64,000 nt of DNA from Rhyzopertha dominica. Its lineage: Eukaryota > Arthropoda > Insecta > Coleoptera > Bostrichidae. A program made the position numbers and the translations under genes. The stretch spans positions 7,581,501 through 7,645,500 of the forward strand of contig QCXZ01000042.1 of the NCBI GenBank assembly GCA_025024175.1. Direction: 5' to 3'. The notes under the pieces were generated by a model, which saw only the letters and a program-made list of their open reading frames with translations, was not told the DNA's origin and searched no databases. Of this stretch, positions 24,600 to 36,453 are shown piece by piece (the first letter of the stretch is position 1; each line of letters opens with the position of its first letter).

Positions 24600-27010
24600 T
24601 TGACAGGCACACAGAAGACTAGTTTTAGCCAGACACCAAGTTGAGAAACTATTAAAGAACATGAAGGAACAAGGCATAATTGAGGAATCCAATAAACCAT
24701 GGTCTTGATCCGTGCTACTTACTTCAGAATACTTTGAGAAATCATCTAAAAATGATACAAAATATTGTGCTCCACCAAAAGAGTTTGGTGTAATTCTTCC
24801 AACTACATCCGAATGTACAATTTTTAGGATTTCATTTTCTTGCTCCTTTTCGACTTCCAACTTCTTTCTCTTCATCTTCCCTGAATGCATATATCACATT
24901 TATTATTTGTATTTGTTATTTTACATACTTCTGGTAATTTCTTTATGTGTCCAAATCATTGACGCTATACTAAAGCTGTTGCTTGTGGTTATACCCTTAG
25001 TGACTGACATGTGGTCGTTACTATTCTTGATGTTATGTCCATTCACAGAGTATGCATCATACTTTATTAGATATATGTCGCTCCCTTTCTTTATCGCTTT
25101 AAATGTTACTCCTTTGTTATCTAGAACTTTATACAACCATTCTTTATTCTTATTACTAAACTTTCCTTATCCAGCTGTACTAAGGCAATCAGATTGTTAT
25201 CCAAGTTTGGAACATAAACTATACTTCTTTTAATTGCATTGTCCATCCTCCATATTCTTTACATATTCGTAATGTAATTGAGCCTTTCCCTTTCACATTT
25301 GTATACTTTCCGTCTGCGAGTTCGACCACTCCTGCAGTGCTGTCGTCAGAATTCTCTAAAATTTCCCTGAATGGTGTCATATGATGCGTTGCTCCTGAAT
25401 CAGATATCCATATAAACATTTTGTCCTCCTTTCTTTCTCCTGGGGCCTTCTTCGCTCTCAAGTCTTTAAACTTCACCACTTTCTCATTTGAATGGTCTCC
25501 ACGGTTTTCGTTTGCTTCACTATATTCGTCTTCTCTGAAATTCTGACAAACTGCCGCCCTTTCGTTCTTACAGAATTTTCTTTCTCGTCATTGGTTGCTG
25601 TCATTCATCGTATTTTGGTTGAAGTTTCTTTTCTTAGCATTCCTACCATTAAATCTAGTCTGTTTTTGTTGCATACAAAACATACAACACTTCGCTTCCC
25701 CTTTTTCTTCTTTTCGGTTTATTAAATTTGGTTTATTTCTGTGATTTCTAAAATTCTTCATTCTTAACGCTAACGCCTTGACTTCTGCTTCTTCTGCATG
25801 ATGTTTGTCCAAATTTTCTCTTCTTTCTTCTAAAATTAATTTTGCTTAATTACCTTCGTACTTAATTGCTGTTCTTCGTTATAATCAATGCTAATCCTTC
25901 ATATGGTGGCCTTGGCAGTCCCAGTAACATAATGGCAGCAGCTATTACACTATCTGAAAATTTCTCATGACATTCGAATCTTTACCATGTATTTCCTCAT
26001 ATCTATGTTGGGTGTTTTGTTGATCTAACATTGTAATAATGTGTAAAACGTGCCAAAGTTGCAATGTATTTCTATTAACACCTCCCATGCATCTTTTGAT
26101 GTTGTGCAGTGCTGAATATCACTCAGATACTGCTCTTCTACAGCTTGAATGGGAAAATCGCTTACGTCACTGACTTTGTCTTGTTGTTTTGGAGTTAACT
26201 CTGCTATGCCTTCATGTCCAGGGCTTATTGACTCCCAAAGTCATCTTTTTATAGTACTGCTCCAGAACGCAATGACCAAGCATTATAGTTATCTTCATTC
26301 AATTAGGGAAAATTGAATTTTTTATGAGCTGCATTTCGGTTTAGCTGTGAGTTTTCTTCGCTGTACTGTATTTTTGCGTTAATAACGTCTTGGTCCATAA
26401 CCTGTTAAAACTCTAACTGGCAAATACCACTCAAAAATAGTCTTTGTCTTCTAACATCTTTTATTTGGCTGAAAAATTGTTACAATACACCTAAGTTGGC
26501 TTTTGCAAGGAAACCTGTTCATGAGGAAGCTTTTAGGAAATTGAAGTCAGCGTTATGTAGTAGCCCAATCTTAGCATACCTCCAAGGCAGAGAAAATTCA
26601 TGCAAGTAAAGTCGGCATCGGAGCTGTGCTGTTGCAGATGCAGGACGGCGAAAAAATGTAATAGAGTATTACAGCAAAGTTTTAAGTGAACCTGAGAGAA
26701 ACTACTGCCTTATGAGGAAAGAACTGCTGACCATAGCAAAGTCCACAGACCGTATTTCCACAAGTACCTATATGAACGAGGATTTTCACGAATGAAAAAT
26801 CCAGAGGGGCAAATGGCTAGATGGATGAATAGAATGCATCAGTGTGATTTCAAGATACAGCATCGTGCAGGAAGGCATTATAACGCTGATGCTTTTTTTT
26901 ATGGACGAGCTAAGCATGGAGCTGACACCAACGCTTATTTGTCTATGATAGCTGAGAACGTCGGGAAGGATCAGTAAGAAGACAGCGATATTGGAAGCAA
27001 GTCGCAATAA
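24600..27010 (+). pseudogene. Ty3/gypsy retrotransposon pol relic, interrupted
   Basis: The 5' piece at 24612-24713 reads LARHQVEKLLKNMKEQGIIE followed by ESNKPWS, the start of a gypsy reverse transcriptase. The 3' piece at about 26500-26976 reads PVHEEAFRKLKSALCSSPIL, then VIEYYSKVLSEPERNYCLMR and KELL, then KNPEGQMARWMNRMHQCDF and HRAGRHYNADAF, which are the RT/RNase H linker and RNase H end. The middle of the reverse transcriptase (YxDD region) is missing. The gap is filled by a copia element on the other strand, so the gypsy copy is older. Several stops and frameshifts; no LTRs seen. Confidence 0.8.
24714..26430 (-). pseudogene. Ty1/copia retrotransposon relic (gag, protease, start of integrase)
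   Basis: Read on the - strand from about 26400: a gag start MDQDVINAKIQYSEEN, gag sequence around YLSDIQHCTTSKDAWEVL, a degenerate gag zinc-knuckle area near 25600-25680 (CCMFCMQQKQTR), a protease with WISDSGATHHMTPF (catalytic DSG) at 25380-25420, and the integrase start VHSDVVGRITP and FVSFLDDFSKYSEV near 24750-24840, after which the element stops at the gypsy sequence. The order is copia-type (integrase before reverse transcriptase). Reverse transcriptase, RNase H and LTRs are absent. The reading frame is broken between blocks. Confidence 0.8.
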
Positions 27011-27191
27011 TTGGACAAGCATCCTGTATAAATCATGCCGTGAAAATTATTTGTAGTTTTTTGAACGAACATCACAAGTGCGATAACGACGTGGTTATTA
27101 TAGAGTATCTAATAGCCTAGTATACCGTTTTTCTAAATATGCTTCTGTCACTATTGACGGTTCTATTTCTTCATCACGTCAAAGCCGAGAA

Positions 27192-29752
27192 ATGGGCGAC
27201 AGACTAACAGATGTCTTTTTGCAGCTCTTCTGCGAGAAAAATTCTGATGGTACACGAAACCTTCGACTCAAGGGTCGTGAATTATGGCAAAGAATAGGGT
27301 AACTACACCTTTCATTCCCATTTCTCGTGATCACAGAAGCTTCTTAGGAAACGCCTAGTAGCTGAAGACATGGAAAAGGTAGCCGCATTCATGAAGAACA
27401 ACCCTGACATAGTCAAACTGGACTTAAGTTACAACGACATCGGAGACAAAGGAATTGAATTCCTGGTGGACGGTTACTTGGTCGAAGCAGCCACCTTAAA
27501 GCATCTCAACATCATGAGTTGCAGTTTGACCTGGGAAGGAACGAAAAAGTTATGCGACGCTGCTGATAGCTTGACTAGCTTAGAAGTCCTCAGAATTAAT
27601 GGCAACAAAATCGGCCCGGAGGTTTACTAAGCGGTTTCTGTACGATATTATAGCTTTCAGTGATTGTTTTAGGGCGGTAAGTTTGTTTCGATGGTCCTTG
27701 GCTCCAGTTCCTCTTTGAAGCTTTTGGATGCTGGTGATACTGATCAGACGGTTGGTGGGATTCTGTACTTCTTGTCGATGATTCGGGAGGATATCGGTAC
27801 CAACAAGACCCTAAAGGTACTAGACTTGTCTAGGATAGTTCCGGATGCGGAAACGTATCAGTACAGTCCGGAAGTGCTGGCGTTGAATATGGGATTGATG
27901 TTAAGGGTACGCTTTACTTTATTTATCAGTTATTTTAATTGAATGAACGAATTTATTTGCCATTATTTCACTATAAATTACACTAATTTTCGCGAAGTAT
28001 TCATCGATTCACACGATAGGTTCGAACAATGTTTCGAGTAATTCATTTGATTTTTCTAGCAGCGTGTGGAAATTGTGATATACTTGTTCTGTTTGAAGTT
28101 CAGCAATGAATTCTCTTCCACTACTGGTACTGTGAACTTTCGCGGCTAACCCTAAATTATATAGATATTGCTTTTAAGCCCATACCTTCAAATAGCAAGA
28201 GCTTCAATTTTCATGAAATCTTATTAATATAATCTGTAATCCGCAGGTTAATTCTATCCTAACAGAACTCCATTTACAAAAATGTGAGTTCGACGGGCAC
28301 GATGTGGAACAGTTATTACTCGGCCTTTACAGAAACAAATCGTTGCTCTTGCTGGACTTGGGATACAACAGAATCTGCGATTTTGGTATTGAGCTTCTGG
28401 CAGACTGGCTACAGAAGAAACCACCCCTACTGGGCTTAATTGTACCTGCAAACAGCATATGTGATGCCGGGGCTAGGTGAATAAACCCAAATTAAATTAA
28501 ATGTTCACATAATTATTAATTCGAAAATTGAACATATAGTTTGTTAATTTGCGTATTATTTTATGCAGGGCCCTAAGTTTTGGAATGCCTTATTCCAAAC
28601 TGAGATTGCTGGATATTGGTTATAATAAAATTAGCGATAAAGGACTGACTGATATATTGAACAGCCTCAAGAAGCCATACATGTTGCGAACGTTCTATTT
28701 TTGGGGTAACGAAATAGCAGAATCATCACATCGTGCAAGTTATTTAATTTTTATGAACGTATACTTAGTGTCAGGGAAAAAACAGAGAGAATTGCTCGTA
28801 TTTAATGTTTTATATAAATCAACATTATGTAGTCTTACTACAGCACTATTCATACTGCCAAAGTGCTCCTAAATAGCATCTGTAGGGTTTACTGTCAAAA
28901 AAAGGGGGAAACCCGATTGTGCGATTTACTAATAGAATAAACGAAGAGACATTATTTTATTCGGCATTGTCTTGATCCACGACAATGCATGGCCGCACTG
29001 TGCCGACGTGACGACATCTTCAAACAATTCTAGTGTGAAGTTTTGGACCATCCATCGTACAGTCCGGACTTGGCACCAGTAATTTTTAAATCTTTCAAGA
29101 ATTAAAGGCATTTTTGGGTGGACAATGCTTCGCCACCAAAGAAGGGTTCCAGTAAATGTCAAAATGTACTTGACCGAGTTGACGGAACAGTTCCTTGTTT
29201 TGGCGATTTTGTAGAAAAATGAGTAAGACTTCAGTTAACTTTTAATAATTTATAATGCAAAACAGTCCTCATATACGCACAACGCGTAATGCGAGTTTGC
29301 AGTTCAGTAGAATTTCAACAAGTAACTTAAAATAAAATATTGTCTTCCAGAAAATGACATTTCGCCATACCCTTTATTTATTTTTGTATGCTCTTTGTTT
29401 TATCCCTGATATAGCCTGTCCATCACATCACGGACAAACTTCACCACAATTTATGACAGCATTATTCTAGGTAATTGATAGAATGTTATCATCTGGTGTC
29501 CTAGAACAAGAGAATATTGACGTAAAGCTCTACGTCGTAGACGGCGTAATATGCTCAGCATTTTATCCCACAAACCATTATAAGCACAGGTATTATTGCG
29601 TGTTGGACAAGGGTGTTCCGACAGAATTAAGAATCAAGAGGAATAAAATTCAAGACGAAAGAGCGGCACCTAGAGCTCTTTATAACTTCGAGTATTACGA
29701 CAGACTTCCAGATATCAACGAAGACTTACCCCTTTTGCCTAAGCCCTGCTGA
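27192..29752 (+). CDS. LRRC34: Leucine-rich repeat protein, LRRC34-like
   Basis: Six exons code about 430 aa: 27192-27298, 27348-27621, 27673-27906, 28247-28476, 28569-28734 and 29471-29752 (TGA). RNI-type repeats recur: VKLDLSYNDIGDKGIEFLVD, LEVLRINGNKIGPE, LLLLDLGYNRICDFGIELL, LRLLDIGYNKISDKGLTDIL. The C-terminal block VLEQENIDVKLYVVDG matches the '..NIDVxxYVVDG' ending I associate with LRRC34, whose mammalian form is germline and nucleolus associated; that function is not shown here. The acceptor for exon 2 is chosen at 27348, because it alone keeps the frame through QRIG|KRLVAEDMEK. Intron 5 starts with GC (CGT|GCAAGT), which restores SSHR|VIDRML exactly. That intron contains a mariner relic. 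Confidence 0.82.
28965..29215 (+). pseudogene. Mariner transposase C-terminal fragment
   Basis: Within LRRC34 intron 5 the + strand reads LIHDNAWPHCADVTTSSNNS, then after a frameshift YSPDLAP, then FKELKAFLGGQCFATKEGFQ. This is the mariner pattern of 'HDNARPH', 'YSPDLAPSDYHLF' and the 'GKRF..' tail. Only the C-terminal half of the catalytic domain remains. Confidence 0.8.
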
Positions 29753-29796
29753 ACCTGATATGAATGTCCATGCCAAAATTATTGTCATTTAAAAGT

Positions 29797-29802
29797 AATA
29801 AA
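29797..29802 (+). terminator. Poly(A) signal of the LRRC34-like gene
   Basis: AATAAA occurs 45 bp after the stop codon, followed by a T-rich tract (AGTATTTTTTTAG), a typical compact insect 3' end. Confidence 0.7.
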
Positions 29803-29914
29803 GTATTTTTTTAGCTCACTGAAGTATGTTTATACTTGTTTATTTATGTTATACTTTCACATGTAGAGACCAGTAAAGGTTCCTTGGCAGCAAAAAAATC
29901 TTCAGGTGTTTTGG

Positions 29915-30110
29915 CATGTTGGCAGTATGATTATCAATCGTGTGCAGCAAATGTATTGAAAAATTCGTCACAGCGATTCGACCTCGCCCAAATTGAAGGC
30001 TACGTTTCTGTCTGTAACAAAGTGCTTCATTGCAGTCCAAACGATCTCAACGGGGTTCAAGTCGGGGTGATAGGGTGGAAGTATACATGGAGCACCTTCA
30101 CATTATAGGA
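29915..30110 (-). pseudogene. DDE_3-type transposase C-terminal fragment
   Basis: On the - strand, about 30090 to 29955 reads APCILPPYHPDLNPVEIVW, then TAMKHFVTDRNVAFNLGEVE, then SL and a stop. The LPPYHPDLNPxExxW block with the catalytic glutamate, followed by 'K..V..RN..F', is the C-terminal end of an IS630/Tc1-type DDE endonuclease. The N-terminal half is absent. Confidence 0.75.
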
Positions 30111-31061
30111 AATTGATAAAAGCCAATGCACTTTAATCAGCAAACAGAACAACTTCTTTGAAGAAGTGTTTTTAGAAAATTGATTTAGTGCGTCTACCTA
30201 TCGAAGTGAATTTTATTAGGTACTATTAATCTACTGACTGGAAAACACTGTTTCGTGAAGATTTTGTTTAGAGGAGGTAAAAAATATGTTACATAATAGG
30301 ACCGACGCGACGTATGTAATTAAATAAATAACTACATGACCAGCACACATTCTTCATCGAAAACTATAAACAACAGAGCACACGGAAAGAAACAAAACTG
30401 AAGGTAGATATATGAGTACACGGCTTCACCGTCCCTGTGTTAATGAACGTTGCACGAACGGGAAACGATCCTCGTTTTAATTAGGACTTATATTTGCCAT
30501 GGGAAAGGGTCTGACTAGCTGTAGGAGACAAAAATAAATTCGAAGTTTTTGCTCGTGTAACACAATACCGTCGATGGGGACTTCTATGAAATCGTTTCTT
30601 CTAAGTTTTTGCGTCGTTAAGTGCGACGTCATACTCAGAGGCGGAGACAAATTTTTTAACGAAAAAGCAACCAGTATTTATTTATTTATTTGTAATTTAA
30701 CTTTATTTGAGCACTTGTATCGCAATACTCTAAATCCAAACACAAATAGGTCAACACATCACAATTATAACACCAATAATTCAGTAAACCACTATTCAGA
30801 ACACTATACTGCTCTCACTAGCAATTAAAAACCGTGAAACACCTGATTTGCTTTTGTTCGCTCAATTCACTGCCCTTCAAATCAGACTTTCTCGCTCTCT
30901 TTTAGTCGGGTGTCCGAAATTACACCGACAACGTTTAACCTTCGATTCAGGGGATAGAATGAGCACGATTTATCGAAAAAAATAAATAAAAAGTTTTTCA
31001 TTGACATATTGTTTTCCGGGCTGAGTCCCACGTTGCTTGCTTCGTCTAGACGTTTCGACGC
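30111..31061. other. Spacer after the LRRC34-like gene
   Basis: No coding family recognised. The right end (30990-31060) probably still belongs to the 3' region of the - strand Penelope-like fragment next to it, which runs on into a TCGTCTAGACG palindrome. Confidence 0.45.
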
Positions 31062-31325
31062 TCATGTCGGTGGCTTCCCCAGAAGTTGTTCTAATCTGCT
31101 CTGGCATTTATACCTGTCCAGTTCACTGAAGTTTGAGCGCTGATACGATTTCCAGATTCCAGGCAGTTCGATGCGTCGATCTCGGTGTAATTGTACGAAT
31201 TCTTTTCGGATTTTGATAGCCTCCTTGTACAATCTCGGCAAGAATCTCGCCTCCCTTGATAGCATTTGTGCCGCCTCAAATTTGATGATGTGGCCACTCT
31301 CCAGCAGCGGAAATACTTCGGAAAT
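31062..31325 (-). pseudogene. Penelope-like element, C-terminal (GIY-YIG side) fragment
   Basis: The - strand reads HIIKFEAAQMLSREARFLPR, then LYKEAIKIRKEFVQLHRDRR, then IELPGIWKSY. The 'H.I.FE...VL..E..F..RL..EA.EIRK....RD....L...W' pattern is the C-terminal end of the endonuclease part of Penelope-like retroelements. It ends at TGA near 31062. A second PLE fragment faces away from it immediately to the right. Confidence 0.75.
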
Positions 31326-31329
31326 TCAA

Positions 31330-31830
31330 ATCCCCAAGGTCCAATTTAAACAGCAAAGAAGGGAGTGCTATAAAGAACAACCCGGACCTGGCAATATTGC
31401 TAGCCGGCAAAGGCAACGCCACCGTCATCTTGAATATGATGGACTACACAACAAAAGTGAGGAAGACACTCGAGTATCCAGCGTACAAGAAGATAAAGAA
31501 ATACCCAGCAAGATGCATCGAACGGATCATCAATGCAGCCATACGAAAATCGAAGATACCAGAAGAGTTACATCACGACATGATGAAAATCCAACAGATC
31601 TGCTACTCTCCCTCTAGCTTGCTATCTTTCTTAGACCCCGAAAGGATTAGTAGGAAAGACAGAACACCATTATTGAGAAAAAGGAGCACAACAAACTGGA
31701 TCCTGAAGACATCTTAGTAAGCTTCGATATCACTTCACGAAGACGATTCCTTAAGGGAGGTGAGGAAGCGTCTACAAGAAAAAGACCTGGACACACGAGT
31801 TGATTGTTCTTTAAAAATATCGCGTCAAAC
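31330..31830 (+). pseudogene. Penelope-like element, reverse transcriptase N-terminal fragment
   Basis: The + strand reads LLAGKGNATVILNMMDYTTK, VRKTLEYPAYKKIKKYPAR, then CIERIINAAIRKSKIPEELH and, after stops and a shift, EDILVSFDITS and DSLREVRKRLQEKDL. KGNxTVIxxxxDY and 'LVSFDV.SLF...P' are standard PLE landmarks before the catalytic region. The copy stops near 31830 before the YADD part. Confidence 0.75.
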
Positions 31831-32939
31831 TTGAAGAAGACTGAAGTACAAACTAAATATTATTTTAGTGCATTTAATTATTACTTACATCTTTAAATCG
31901 ATATCCCTAGTTATAATTTCAATTACTCGATCAATTTAATCTGTCTTGATGACTAATATGGTATAGAGTCACTTGACGTCCACGAAAGCGCCAAAATGCT
32001 TTTGACACTACGATTACTATGAATGGTTGGGGACGCCGGCGACAAATAACGTATGTTATTTTGCTCCATTCTAAAATCTGCCTCGTGCCGGTACTGTAAG
32101 GCGAGATTCGTTTTTGATAGGCATTACACTTCCAAATCTGCTTCTAGTCTTCGACTGCGTAATCAGCAGGGAAAAAACAAACTCGAACACAAGAAGTGCC
32201 TTCGAATCAATTACGTTGCTGTTGCCTTACCATTAGCAATTACGGCCTTTTTTTCATCCGCTTACTAAAAGCAAACGAGCTGAACGTAAATATCCTGCCT
32301 TTGACTGACATGTAAATGCGATCGGCATTCATGCCGAGACGAGTCGAGCCTGAATAATTGAAAATATCTCCGGGGTTTTCATCTTTATCTGGAAGCCGGG
32401 CATTCGTTAACAGATAGTTTATACACTTTAAAGTAAACTTCATAAAAGGCTCCATTCATTTTCTGCCTTAAAAATAGTACAGCGTGGATCGAAGTATTCC
32501 ATCTACGCTCGCCGCCGCCGATAGGTTTTGTGTGAAAGAGAGGAGCTGTGCGAGCGTACGATTCTGAAAGAGATATTTATCATATCATGCGGTACGGTGC
32601 ACTTTGCTATGAGCCTGTATACGCGATGGAACAAATATTTATAATTTAGGACATAAAAACGTGAACACGGATAACGTCTCGTGTTAACAGCGTTTGGAAC
32701 AAGTTTATGGTTTAATCGCACAACAGGATGATATATACATGACTACGGGAGTAATTAGCCTAACAGTTCAATAAGGATTCAAAGGAAAAACTTGAAAATT
32801 ATTTGCAAAGAGAAAGTTTAAACAGATTGATGCCAGGACTTTTTTCAAATAAAGAAATTATCGTGGTTTACACCCATATTCATACTTCGTTTAGTTCTTT
32901 TTTTTTACTTTTTCACTTCATTTACTTCAATAATAAGTG
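31831..32939. other. Spacer between Penelope-like and LINE relics
   Basis: No recognisable coding sequence. A locally GC-richer stretch at about 32470-32620 (CGCTCGCCGCCGCCGATAGG) stands out from the AT-rich surroundings but shows no family signature. Confidence 0.4.
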
Positions 32940-34110
32940 TGGCTTTAGATGGGCTTCTCTACAGCTACAGCTTTAACTTGTGTTGTTAATGACATTATTA
33001 GACCAACTGATGAGGGTTTAGCGTCGATTTTGGTATTGTTAGATTATTCTAAGGCTTTTGACACTATTAATCACGGATTGATATGTGCTAAGTTAAAGTA
33101 CTGTGTATTTACTTCATCGTCAGTTTATTTGGTGTCATCTTATCTTAGCAATATATGTCAAAGATATTTTCCAGTAACCGTTATTCCAAAAATATTAACT
33201 GGAGTTCCTCAGGGGTATATTCTACCCCCATTATTGCTTGTTATATATACTGCTGATATAATTAAATCTGTGAGTAGGTGTAAGGTTCAAGCATATGCTG
33301 ATGACACCCAGATTTATCATTATTTCAGACTTGAGGATTGCTTAGCTTCATCTATATTTATTAATGACGAACTCGATAGAATCAGAACTTTGTCTGAGAA
33401 GCATAACGTAAAATTAAACCCTTCTAAATTACTGGTTATGTGTTTTGGGAATGAACTCTAGCAGGTGTTAATGTTCCGTTTGTTGATCACACCAAAATTT
33501 TGGTGTCATTATAGATAGTGCACTTCGGTTTAGAGAACATGTCACAAACCTAATACAACAGGCATTCTCCGCTTTAAAATTATTATATTCGAATAGATAT
33601 GTTTTAAATTTTTTACTAAGGAAACAATTATGTGAAAGTCTTGTATTATCGCATTAATGGGTTTTGTTTGGATGCCAACGAGAAAAGTCGTGTGCATGTT
33701 GCTGATATGTCTGTGGTTTGCGTAGACATGATCATATGGTTGATTGACGCGTATATACGTCAATCAACGATCATATCACGTCGTTTACAAATTACTTAAA
33801 TTGGTTGAACATAGATAATCGTAAAAAGTGTCATCTTAACTGTTTTGTTCATAAAATACTTACCATTCCATCTCCTAACTCCAACTTGAAAGGTCGATTA
33901 ACATATCACGCAGATATTCACTCTAGAAACACTCGATTTAGGGACAGTTTTGTTGTGCTCCGCCACCGTACAGTTTTGTTTCGCATAGGTTTCTTAATCA
34001 ATGCTGCTAAATTGTATAATGCCTTACCACGTTAGTTCAAGCTATATAATTTTAATAAGTTTAAATATAAATTAAAAAAGTACCTTTTTGTTACTCAAAC
34101 TAGATGAAAT
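32940..34110 (+). pseudogene. Jockey-type LINE reverse transcriptase, 3' half
   Basis: The + strand reads GFSTATALTCVVNDIIRPTD, LVLLDYSKAFDTINHGL, TGVPQGYILPPLLLVIYTAD and QAYADDTQIYHYF (the YADD catalytic site), then LSEKHNVKLNPSKLLVMCF. After frameshifts it continues QQAFSALKLLYSNRYVLNFL and, from 33805, NRKKCHLNCFVHKIL.., RNTRFRDSFVV, LINAAKLYNALPR. These are the RT palm and the C-terminal tail of a jockey-clade non-LTR element. A GATGAG-containing CTGATGAG at 33007 is coding, not a ribozyme. Many stops; a dead copy. Confidence 0.85.
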
Positions 34111-34599
34111 CTGCTTGCCAACTGGACTTTCTCTTCTTTCTTAGCCCCTTTTTCATTGTGTTTTCTTCTTGCATTGGTTGATTTCTTTCTCTCTTTCCGC
34201 ATTTACTCGATCTTGTAGCTTTTACCGCAGAATTCCGACTAAAATCTTGTAACTTACGGCCACCAACGAAATTGTTATGTTTTAGTAAAAATAGATGGTA
34301 AGTACTTTTAGCACAGATATTTAAATTTTTCCTTACACTTTCAGAAAGGCTTGTAACAAATATTCGTTTTGCAACACTGGTCTTCTATAATAAATATGAA
34401 ATAAGTGAACCTGTGTTATTCTTTTTCATGATATGAGCTACCTTCGGCAAAATTTGTTTAAAATCATATAACTATTGCAGAAATATCACGAGTGCGTTGA
34501 TAATCAATCATAACATGAATATATCTGCCCATTATAAATGGTGCATCTAGCACTCTCAGCAAGACTATTATTTCATCGACTTGGCAACACTTGTTGATT

Positions 34600-34857
34600 C
34601 GTTGTCATAGCAACGATTTCCTTATTGAACGGTCGTCATGGATACGACTTGCATAGACTTTGATAATGTGTCGATTTGCACGTTTTTAACGCGATTTAGT
34701 ATGCTCGTTTAGTGCGTGGGTTAAGATGTGAATCGTGGCGTTACCGTTTTATTTGTGTTATTTTGACAATATTGGATGGAATTGGTTGGTGTGACCTTGT
34801 GAATAAAGAGACGAGATGTGCAAACGAACTGCAGGCAACTCAAGGTTGTGAAAAGGT
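34600..34857 (+). other. Possible untranslated 5' exon
   Basis: A CpG-richer stretch (CGGTCGTCATGGATACGACT, GTGCGTGGGTTAAG) ends at AAAAG|GTAGGA, a good donor match at 34857/34858. It has only one short open frame from the ATG near 34638. It could be the first exon of a gene reading right, perhaps joined to the exon at 52421. No acceptor or promoter motif proves this. Confidence 0.25.
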
Positions 34858-36453
34858 AGGAAACCTAAGTTAGTTGTGTCGTTTTATGGTTACTCAGATA
34901 TTAAGATACAAGGTATTAAATGCATGAGAGCTTTTACATAGTCTAGGGCTTACCCCCGATTTAATTAAATGCAGATTTTCTTTTAGAACGCATAACTATT
35001 TATCTAGATAAAATCTGGCGCTAGTTCGATGTGCATTGTTTCAAAGTTTTTGTTGTATTTCCGAACTATTTTGTGATGGGTAATGATCTTTCTTGAATGA
35101 TGCACAAATAATTTTTTTATCTATTTAAAAGTTTTAGGGTTTCGCTCCTCGTAGCTATTGCCAGGTAACAGTTCTTGAAGATCTGTCGAATTATGTTCAA
35201 TTTATTCTCACTTTTTTCTAATATAACTGCAAATATTCGTATCCGCCTTTGCCGAGAATTTCCAGATGTCGGTTTTTTGTCGACAAAATGATGAATGATT
35301 CTGAAGTGGAAAGAGGCAGATTTTTTAATAATTCACGCAAAGTGGCATTATTTTTTCACATAGAAACTAATGTAAAAATATATAGGGTGTTCTATTAAAA
35401 ATATATAACTGGGATTCTGTATACGCTAAAAATATTTATAATTTGTGTATTTTAAGTAGATCTATTCAAAAAATGTAAACGGCATGTCACTATATCAAAT
35501 AACAAAAAAGTTGTAGGCGGATTGCAAATCCCTGGGTCGCCCTGTATAGTAGCAACTTGAATGCTATAATTCTCCAACATAATCCCTAACGTCTACAAAT
35601 TAAAAAAAAATTGTTTTGTACCTACAGCGGAGAAATCCTCCCCGAAATTTTATCACCCAAAACCCATCCGGCCAATAAACCATCGGCGCCATATTCTCGA
35701 ATTTCCGAATATCGCTCACAAATCCAATTATAAAATTTAAATGCATGCGAGATATAGACAGGACGGCAGTCTAGGTAATAACCATTTCGATGCCGACAAA
35801 GGGACAGATATCATTAGACCCAGAGCTTGGTTTTTACCGTGGGAGGACCCCTTCGAGCGCAAGAGAACGGCGTGTCCTCATATTTCAAAAGAAGTGTCAC
35901 CAGCGGTGCCAATTAGAAAGACAAATTCTTCATTCATGGATTCATAGGTGTGCGGAGTCGGGATCTACCGGAGATACACCAATTTATCCATTACCTATCC
36001 TAGCAGCCAGGGCCTGTGTGTATTTGTGTGCGCGTGTGTTTCCTAAATTGAGGTTATTAAAGTTATATCTACATTTCTTTTAAATATAGAATGCAAAATA
36101 AAACAGTGTTCGAACTAAATTAAATATAGACTTGTATTGAGCACCCCTAATAGTAGTACAAACATATTATGTAAATCTAGTTTAATTTATTTGATGGTAT
36201 AATAAAAGACTCTTTTATAAGCATTTTTCGACGAACAGTTAGTTAATATAAAGTATGGAACTAACAACACTGATAGGCTTTGTAGGTCCTTCGTTATTGT
36301 ATTTAATAATTCTTTTTGAAATACATAAACTACTCCTAAAACATCAATGATGATAGACTTCACCCCTGCACTACACATAAAGCTAAATTTATATAATCAA
36401 AGTTAATTATCGTCTGACTGAGATTACAATAAGTATTAAAGTTATCGGGTTAG
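34858..36453. other. Spacer with a possible small inverted-repeat element
   Basis: Between 35382 (ATAGGGTGTTC) and 35558 (CGCCCTGTATAG) the ends are roughly inverted, as in many short insect MITEs, but the match is only about 10 bp. No gene is recognised in the remainder. Confidence 0.3.

Noticed and set aside
27284..27298. Start of LRRC34 at ATG 27284 (MAKNR) joined to 27337
   Set aside because: It loses the upstream frame GTRNLRLKGRELWQRIG, which resembles the family and joins in frame to 27348.
28569..28872. LRRC34 exon 5 ending at 28738 or 28758 with a GT donor
   Set aside because: 28738 gives phase 1, which does not fit exon 6 (phase 0). 28758 fits the phase but adds eight residues without counterpart; the GC donor at 28735 fits better.
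33007..33030. CTGATGAG as another hammerhead core
   Set aside because: It lies in the LINE reading frame and no GAAA core or pairing stems follow.
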